A stretch of DNA of 64,000 nt, from positions 434,001-498,000 of the forward strand of contig NZ_JACHZG010000001.1 of NCBI RefSeq assembly GCF_014193425.1. The letters are read 5' to 3'. Each line of letters begins with the position of its first letter. The first letter of the stretch is position 1. This DNA comes from Microlunatus antarcticus. Its GTDB lineage: Bacteria; Actinomycetota; Actinomycetes; Propionibacteriales; Propionibacteriaceae. Both the position numbers and the translations under genes were made by a program. Below are positions 58,964 through 64,000 of the stretch, one piece after another. The notes beneath the pieces are model-generated. The model saw nothing but the letters and a program-made list of their open reading frames with translations. It was not told where the DNA came from and searched no databases.

Positions 58964-61138
58964 TCAGACCGGTTCGACGGCGGCGATCCGCGAGAGCGCG
59001 ATCGTCACGATCTGCGCGTTGGTCCGGTCGACGGCACGGACCAGGCCGGCGCTGAGGTCGAGCGGGGCCAGGTCGCGCTGGGTGGACCGGCCGTCGTTCT
59101 CGACCCAGGTGACGCGGACGGGCAGCCCGTCGCGGGTGGCCGCCCGGAGGTCGTCGAGCGCGGCCGCCGCGGTCGTGGCGGTGGCTGCCCGCTGGTCGGC
59201 CGCGATCACGGCGGCGGCGACGTCGGCCGTCCGGGGCGGGGACGCAGCCGGGGTCAGCCGGGCGGCGGGGGCGCGGGGGACCGGCGGGGCGGGCAGGCCA
59301 CGGCCGTGGGCGTCCTCGGCGACCGGGCTGAGGCCGGCCTCGCGGAGCGCCTCGAGCAGCTCGTCGGGCTCGGCCGCGGCCACGACCACGCCGGGGGCGA
59401 GGCGACGCAGGCCGAGGGCGGCGGACTGCGGCAGCCGCAGGAACGTGCTCAGCTGGGCGTCGTCCTCGGAGGTCACGAAGCTGAGGGCCGGACCCACGTG
59501 CACCGCGCCGTGGCGGCGGGCGACGTCGCCGAGCAGGTACTCCAGCGGCTGCGGGACCGCCGTCGAGGCGTGCGCGCGCAGCCAGCCGAGCGCGTCCTCG
59601 GCCGACCAGCCCGCGTCCATGGCCCGGCGTACGGAGTCGGCGCTGAAGCGGTAGACGGCCCCCGCCCCGCGCGACTCCTGGGTGGCGAGCAGCCGGAGGT
59701 CGGCGGCGACGTCGTGGCGCAGGGGACCGCCGGCCACGGCCGTCAGGTCGGCCTGCAGGACCAGGTCGATGACCGGCTCCGGGAACAGGGCCGCCAGGGC
59801 CTCCGGGATCGGGACGTCCGCGAGCAGGCTGGGGGTGAAGTCCGACACCGCACCCAGCGCGACGAAGCCCAGCCACGACGCCTCACGCCACAGGTCGCGG
59901 GAGAGCTCGACGGCCGCCTCGGGCGTCCGCGAGAGGCGGGGCCGGTGCCAGGCGAGGGCGGCGCCGAGGTCGGGTGCCTCCAGGACCGTGCCCGGGCCCG
60001 CCGCCACCGCGAGGCCGAGGACGACGCGGCGCAGCGCCGGCGCGGACGGCGACTCCGCCTCGGGGCCGAGGGCGTGGGCCCCGGCGGCGGACGAGCGCGC
60101 GAACCAGCGCGGCACGGCCAGCCAGGCGCGCGCCAGCGTCGTCCAGCGTTCCGGGGCCGGGCGGGTGACCCAGCGGTCGTACGCCGCGGTGGGCAGCACG
60201 CCGTGGCTGCTGCCGGGCGCGACCAGACCGGCGGCGGCGGCCAGCTCGACGACGAACGTGGCGTGGGCGAGGTCGGTCCCCAGCGCCCGGACGAGCGCGG
60301 TCAGGTCGCGGGCCGCGAGCCCACCCGTCCGCAGCGGTCGGAACGGGGCGTCCTCGAGCGCGCGGGCGACGAGGTCGACGTCGTCGAGCAGCCCGAGCGC
60401 CGCACCGGCCGCCGCCCGGTCGACGAGGTTGGTCGGTCGGCTCCGGCCGGTCAGCTCCGGAGCCTGCCGGGCGACGGGCTCGGGCGTCAGCCGCCCCTCG
60501 CGCAGCCGCAGGGCCACCTCGCGTGGGAGGACGACCGTGTCGCCGTCGAGGGAGCGCAGCAGCCGTGCGGCCAGGAGGGCGCCGACGGGGCTGCGGGAGG
60601 CCGCACCACCGGCGCGGTCGGACTGGCGGGCGACCCCGGTCGGGGACCAGACGAGCCGGTCCAGCAGCGCCCGCATGGCCGGGGTGCACCCGGCCAGCGC
60701 GGCGTCGACCTCCACGTCCTCGACCGGCTGCCGCGAGGGCGCGGCCAGGCCGAGCGGGTGCGGCTCGAACGTCTCGCGGGCGGTGCGGACGAGGTGCAGC
60801 CCGTCGTCGTCGCCCCAGGCCAGGGCCCTTGCGCGCAGCACGTCGACGGCCGCCACGACCTCCGTGGAGGCGCCGCCGACGAGGGCCTCGAGGTCGGCGA
60901 GCGTCGTCGGGTCGGGCAGGGCGGCCAGCGCCTCCGCGACGAGCCGCTGCCAGGCGTCGAGGTCGTCGAGCGCCCGGCCGGTCGAGGCGGACGTCGTCGC
61001 CCGCGAGGCGAGCTCGGACAGGTCCCGCGGCATCGGGACCGTGAGGTCGGGGCGTGCGGCGAGCAGCGCCTCGACGGCCTCGACGGGCCAGCGGCGGAGA
61101 CTCTCGGTGAGGGTTCGGGGACGCGCGGGCGGGGCCAC
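58964..61138 (-). CDS. Helicase-associated (Helicase_C_3) protein, XPB partner
   Basis: 724 residues; GTG 61138. Largely helical and repetitive, with winged-helix-like segments ('DLSELASRATTSASTGRALDDLDAWQRLVAEALAALPDPTTLADLEALVGG'), and a C-terminal Helicase_C_3-type domain ('LEYLLGDVARRHGAVHVGPALSFVTSEDDAQLSTFLRLPQSAALGLRRLAPGVVVAAAEPDELLEALREAG'). No Walker motifs: it lacks helicase activity. Sits directly before the XPB gene on the same strand in many actinobacteria and is taken to be its cofactor. Confidence 0.9.
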   Translation of the reverse strand: MAPPARPRTLTESLRRWPVEAVEALLAARPDLTVPMPRDLSELASRATTSASTGRALDDLDAWQRLVAEALAALPDPTTLADLEALVGGASTEVVAAVDVLRARALAWGDDDGLHLVRTARETFEPHPLGLAAPSRQPVEDVEVDAALAGCTPAMRALLDRLVWSPTGVARQSDRAGGAASRSPVGALLAARLLRSLDGDTVVLPREVALRLREGRLTPEPVARQAPELTGRSRPTNLVDRAAAGAALGLLDDVDLVARALEDAPFRPLRTGGLAARDLTALVRALGTDLAHATFVVELAAAAGLVAPGSSHGVLPTAAYDRWVTRPAPERWTTLARAWLAVPRWFARSSAAGAHALGPEAESPSAPALRRVVLGLAVAAGPGTVLEAPDLGAALAWHRPRLSRTPEAAVELSRDLWREASWLGFVALGAVSDFTPSLLADVPIPEALAALFPEPVIDLVLQADLTAVAGGPLRHDVAADLRLLATQESRGAGAVYRFSADSVRRAMDAGWSAEDALGWLRAHASTAVPQPLEYLLGDVARRHGAVHVGPALSFVTSEDDAQLSTFLRLPQSAALGLRRLAPGVVVAAAEPDELLEALREAGLSPVAEDAHGRGLPAPPVPRAPAARLTPAASPPRTADVAAAVIAADQRAATATTAAAALDDLRAATRDGLPVRVTWVENDGRSTQRDLAPLDLSAGLVRAVDRTNAQIVTIALSRIAAVEPV

Positions 61139-61142
61139 GCGC

Positions 61143-61997
61143 TCAGCCCCAGGGATTCGAGGAGGGCGGGGTCGCGGCCGGCGGCCGGGGCCGGGAAAGC
61201 CCCTGCCGCACGACGAGCAGCGTCACGCCGAGCATCACCCAGCAGATCAGCAGCGACCACAGGCCCACGTAGCTCCACCACGGGTCGCCGTCGAAGACCG
61301 ACCGCACCAGGCCGACCAGCGCGAAGAAGGCGACGGCGCCGGCGGCGATCCGGAACGCGATGCGCACGGCCCGCTGCGCGACCTTCACCCGCGTCGACAG
61401 GATCACGGCGACGATCAGCATGACCGGGGCGAGCACGTAGATGAGCCCGCCGACGGCCAGGACGATGCACAGCCCGGGCGTCGCGGCCTCGACGACCTGC
61501 TTGGCGTCGACGCGGCCGGGCTGACGCTGGTCGCCGTACGTCGTGGGCGGCGGCGCGAACCACTCCGGGGTGCCCGGGACGGGGAAGGCGTACGGGTCCG
61601 CCGGCGGCTGCGGCACGCCCTGGCCGACCGGCCCCGTCGGCAGGATCTGGGGCAGCGGCCCGGACGTCGGGGCCGAGGCGAGCTCGGAGGCGGTCGCGGC
61701 GAAGGGCGCGCTGGCGACGAACGGCTGGCTGGCGCCCCAGGGCGACTCCGACGTCAGCGTGGTGGTCACGGTGTCGAAGGGGAGGTGCGGGTCGCGCTCG
61801 TCCGGGGGCTCGGGCACGAGGGTCGCCAGGGCGGCGACCGGCGCGGACGGCTCGTCGAAGTGCGGCCGGCTCGTCGGCTGGCCGTCGGCGGGACGCGCCG
61901 CGGGCGGGGCCTGCTCCAGCGGCGCCACGGGGGCGTCGGCGAAGTACTGCGGCCGCTCGTGCGGCGCGTACTCCGGTCCGTCTTCCCAGGTCGCCAC
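61143..61997 (-). CDS. Membrane protein with Pro/Ala-rich N-terminal half
   Basis: 284 residues; GTG 61997. The N-terminal ~150 residues are disordered and Pro/Ala/Glu-rich. Hydrophobic segments at about 172-198 ('GLCIVLAVGGLIYVLAPVMLIVAVILS'), 212-230 and 245-265. No catalytic motif. Same strand as the XPB partner; the stop is 4 nt before that gene's start. Role unknown. Confidence 0.8.
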   Translation of the reverse strand: MATWEDGPEYAPHERPQYFADAPVAPLEQAPPAARPADGQPTSRPHFDEPSAPVAALATLVPEPPDERDPHLPFDTVTTTLTSESPWGASQPFVASAPFAATASELASAPTSGPLPQILPTGPVGQGVPQPPADPYAFPVPGTPEWFAPPPTTYGDQRQPGRVDAKQVVEAATPGLCIVLAVGGLIYVLAPVMLIVAVILSTRVKVAQRAVRIAFRIAAGAVAFFALVGLVRSVFDGDPWWSYVGLWSLLICWVMLGVTLLVVRQGLSRPRPPAATPPSSNPWG

Positions 61998-62204
61998 GCC
62001 TCAATCCTAGTGAGCCGGGGGGCGGCGGGACGGTGGCGACGAGAACAGCCGGTGCCGCCCGGGCGGCGCGATCTCGGTTGGGCGCCGACAGCCGTCCCGC
62101 TAGGATCGGGGGGTTGCCCAGCGTGGGTGACCCGTACGCGGTCGCGGTTCGTCCACGCGACGCACAGCATCCGCAGCAGACGTGAAGAGCAGGTGAGGTT
62201 CGTC

Positions 62205-62588
62205 GTGCCGACTGGCAAGGTCCGTTTCTACGACGCCGAGAAGGGCTTCGGCTTCCTCACCAAGGACGACGGCGGGGACGTCTACCTGCGCTCCAACGCG
62301 CTGCCCGAGGGTGTCACCACGCTGAAGCCCGGGCAGAAGGTCGAGTTCGGAATCGTCGAGGGCCGCCGCGGCGAGCAGGCGCTGTCGCTGCACCTCCTCG
62401 AGGCCCCGCCGTCGCTGTCCAAGGCGCAGCGCAAGCCCACCGAGCAGATGACCGTGATCATCGAGGACCTGATCAAGACGATGGACAGCGTGGGCAACGG
62501 CTACCGCCGCGGTCGCTACCCCGACGCCCGGACGGCCGGCAAGCTCGCCTCCGTGCTGCGGGCCGTCGCCGACGAGCTGGAGCTCTAG
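62205..62588 (+). CDS. Cold-shock-domain protein with C-terminal helical extension
   Basis: 127 residues from GTG 62205 (AGGTGAGG upstream; a GTG at 62193 is less good). 'GKVRFYDAEKGFGFLTKDDGGDVYLRSNAL' contains RNP1 'KGFGFL' and RNP2-like 'DVYLR'. The C-terminal ~60 residues are helical, unlike classical 67-residue Csp. Binds single-stranded RNA or DNA. The final TAG overlaps the next start. Confidence 0.93.
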   Translation: MPTGKVRFYDAEKGFGFLTKDDGGDVYLRSNALPEGVTTLKPGQKVEFGIVEGRRGEQALSLHLLEAPPSLSKAQRKPTEQMTVIIEDLIKTMDSVGNGYRRGRYPDARTAGKLASVLRAVADELEL

Positions 62589-63403
62589 TGACGACACCCA
62601 CCACCACCCCCGCGCGCGCCCCGCGGGCGCCCAAGGCGCCGAAGGCCGACCAGGCCTGCCTCGACGCCGTCGACCTCGCGCGTGACGCGGCCGTCGAGAC
62701 CGCCGGCGTGATCGGGGTCGGCGAGCACCTCGGTGCCGTCGCCGAGGGCGACCGCGTCCTCACCCACGTGTTCGCCTCGACCCACCCGGGCTACGCCGGC
62801 TGGCACTGGTCGGTGACCGTCGCCCGCGCCTCGCGGGCCAAGGTCGTCACCGTCGACGAGGTCGTCCTGCTCCCGGGCGACGGGTCGCTGCTGGCGCCGC
62901 GCTGGGTCCCGTGGGCCGAGCGCGTCGGCCCGGGCGACGTGACCGCGGGCCTCCTGATGGCCTCGCCGGTCGACGACGAGCGGCTCGAGCCCGGCTACAC
63001 CGGCGGCGAGTCCGCCACCAGCGAGGACCCCGCCGAGGAGGAGCTGGCCCGCGTCGTCGTGGCCGAGCTCGGCCTGGGCCGCGAGCGCGTGCTGACGCGT
63101 ACGGGTCGCGACGACGCCACGCTGCGCTGGCTGCAGGGCCCGCCCGGCCCGGACAACAACCTCACCCGCCAGGCGCCCGACGTGTGCGAGACCTGCGGGT
63201 TCTTCACCCGCCTGACCGGTGAGCTGGGCGTTCTCTTCGGCGCCTGCACCAACGGCTTCTCCGCCTCGGACGGCTCGGTCGTCAGCGTCGACCACGGCTG
63301 CGGCGCCCACTCGAGCGTCGTCGAGGAGGAGCACGTCGAGGAGCTCCCGGCCCTGCTCTGGGAGACCATCGACTGGGACCAGAGCGACTCCCTCTTCGAC
63401 TGA
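62588..63403 (+). CDS. DUF3027 protein
   Basis: 271 residues from GTG 62588 (overlaps cold-shock stop by 1 nt). Basic Ala/Pro N-terminus, 'ACLDAVDLARDAAVETAGVIGVGEHLGAVAEGDRVLTHVFASTHPGYAGWHWSVTVARASRAKVVTVDEVVLLPGDGSLLAPRWVPW' and Cys-containing 'CETCGFFTRLTGELGVLFGACTNGFSASDGSVVSVDHGCGAHS' (possible metal site): DUF3027, conserved next to cspA in actinobacteria. Function unknown. Confidence 0.93.
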   Translation: MTTPTTTPARAPRAPKAPKADQACLDAVDLARDAAVETAGVIGVGEHLGAVAEGDRVLTHVFASTHPGYAGWHWSVTVARASRAKVVTVDEVVLLPGDGSLLAPRWVPWAERVGPGDVTAGLLMASPVDDERLEPGYTGGESATSEDPAEEELARVVVAELGLGRERVLTRTGRDDATLRWLQGPPGPDNNLTRQAPDVCETCGFFTRLTGELGVLFGACTNGFSASDGSVVSVDHGCGAHSSVVEEEHVEELPALLWETIDWDQSDSLFD

Positions 63404-63444
63404 CGTCGTTGGCCGACCACGCACCGATCGGTGAGACTGACCCC

Positions 63445-63978
63445 ATGACTGACGCGCCGGCAGCCGCCGACAAGACGGCCGTCCTCTCCCCGGGCGACGC
63501 CGCGGACCTGCGTCAGGCGGTCGCGACCTTCGTGGCGGCCGGCGCCGACGAGTCGATCCAGCGCGTCACCACCGCGGTGCACCGGCTCTCCCGCCGGCTC
63601 AACCAGTGGTACGACCGCCAGCTCGTCGACCTCGACATCTCGACCAACGAGTACCTGGTCATCTCCGAGCTCGCGCGGAGCCCCGGCCACGCGCCGCTCA
63701 CCCCGTCCCAGCTCGCCGCGGCCACGAACATCGCCCCGTCGTCGATGACGCACCGCCTCGACCGCCTCGTCGAGCGGGGCCTGATCACGCGCGAGCAGGA
63801 CTCCGACAACCGCACCCGGGTGCTGATCCAGCTGAGCGACGCCGGCTACGCCCTCTTCGTCGAGGTGATCCGCCAGTCCGACATGGTCGAGTCCGACGTG
63901 CTCTCCGGCCTCACCGAGGACGAGATCGAGACGATGGCGGAGCTGCTCGAGAAGGTCATCGCCGGCCTCGACGTCTGA
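63445..63978 (+). CDS. MarR-family regulator
   Basis: 177 residues from ATG 63445. Winged helix 'LTPSQLAAATNIAPSSMTHRLDRLVERGLITREQDSDNRTRVLIQLSDAG' with the conserved D-x-R in the wing (DSDNRTRV). No sensing cysteine obvious. Target unknown; may be linked to the DUF3027/cold-shock unit just upstream. Confidence 0.92.
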   Translation: MTDAPAAADKTAVLSPGDAADLRQAVATFVAAGADESIQRVTTAVHRLSRRLNQWYDRQLVDLDISTNEYLVISELARSPGHAPLTPSQLAAATNIAPSSMTHRLDRLVERGLITREQDSDNRTRVLIQLSDAGYALFVEVIRQSDMVESDVLSGLTEDEIETMAELLEKVIAGLDV

Positions 63979-64000
63979 GCCTCAGAGCGCTGAGCTTCAG

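Noticed and set aside
56780..61423. 1547-residue forward open frame over the XPB helicase genes
   Set aside because: Antisense shadow of two real reverse-strand genes; Arg/Gly-rich with no motif.

Overview
The window is about 64 kb of high-GC actinobacterial chromosome. Codon usage is strongly GC-ending, and many starts are GTG or TTG joined to the previous stop by ATGA, GTGA or TTGA overlaps. Gene content includes HrcA/CIRCE control of groEL, a SAM riboswitch ahead of thrC, DUF3027, DUF3263, DUF3618 and DUF4031 families, an XPB-type helicase, HelD, and an F420-type LLM oxidoreductase. This fits Propionibacteriales (Nocardioides/Microlunatus-like). That placement is inference; no rRNA or marker gene here fixes the taxon.

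Region 1 (about 1-1283) is AT-richer than the core. It holds a two-gene operon: a two-helix membrane protein and a small beta-barrel-like protein. Region 2 (about 1284-14560) is an integrated element. A tyrosine integrase gene ends 97 nt from an intact tRNA-Thr(UGU). A 36-nt copy of the tRNA 3' end lies at 1284-1319, giving an element of about 13.2 kb. It has two parts. The left part (1502-9119) is AT-richer cargo: a type IV restriction-like EVE/DUF3883 protein (4504-5850), a two-gene DUF4365 cassette (6524-8349), a membrane-anchored protein, and several unknowns. The right part (9503-14428) is a GC-rich lifecycle module. It contains a reverse-strand chain of small genes with 4-nt overlaps (excisionase-like HTH, zinc-binding protein, HTH, two paralogous small proteins), strong repeats, and a divergent pair ending in the integrase. 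No capsid, terminase, relaxase, FtsK/TraB or recognisable Rep was seen, so the element looks satellite-like or mobilised by others.

Region 3 (14642-64000) is core chromosome. In order it carries: manA; DUF3263; a TetR/SGNH-hydrolase pair; a DGPF-domain/ECF42-type sigma pair; a secreted nuclease/5'-nucleotidase; thrC with a MoaD-like carrier under a SAM riboswitch; an MpaB-type oxygenase with a flavin protein; a RecQ helicase carrying a phosphoribosyltransferase-like tail; G6PD; three MFS exporters; a kinase-LLM fusion; a HAD phosphatase; and groEL behind two CIRCE operators. It continues with an envelope/LEA-like operon; TetR; an M19 dipeptidase-CutC-DUF4031 chain; a redox-signalling operon (UBP zinc finger, response regulator fused to a thioredoxin-reductase-like protein, cNMP-domain histidine kinase); OhrR-like MarR; HelD; NUDIX; an AbiEi/DUF559-type gene flanked on both sides by 19-nt-period palindromic arrays; XPB helicase with a helicase-associated partner; a cold-shock protein; DUF3027; and MarR.

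The most unusual items are: the repeat arrays around the AbiEi/DUF559-type gene (55857-57200); the nested, degenerate direct duplications that bracket cargo inside the tRNA-Thr element; the DUF4365 two-gene cassette; and the three-protein redox-signalling operon at 48698-52336.
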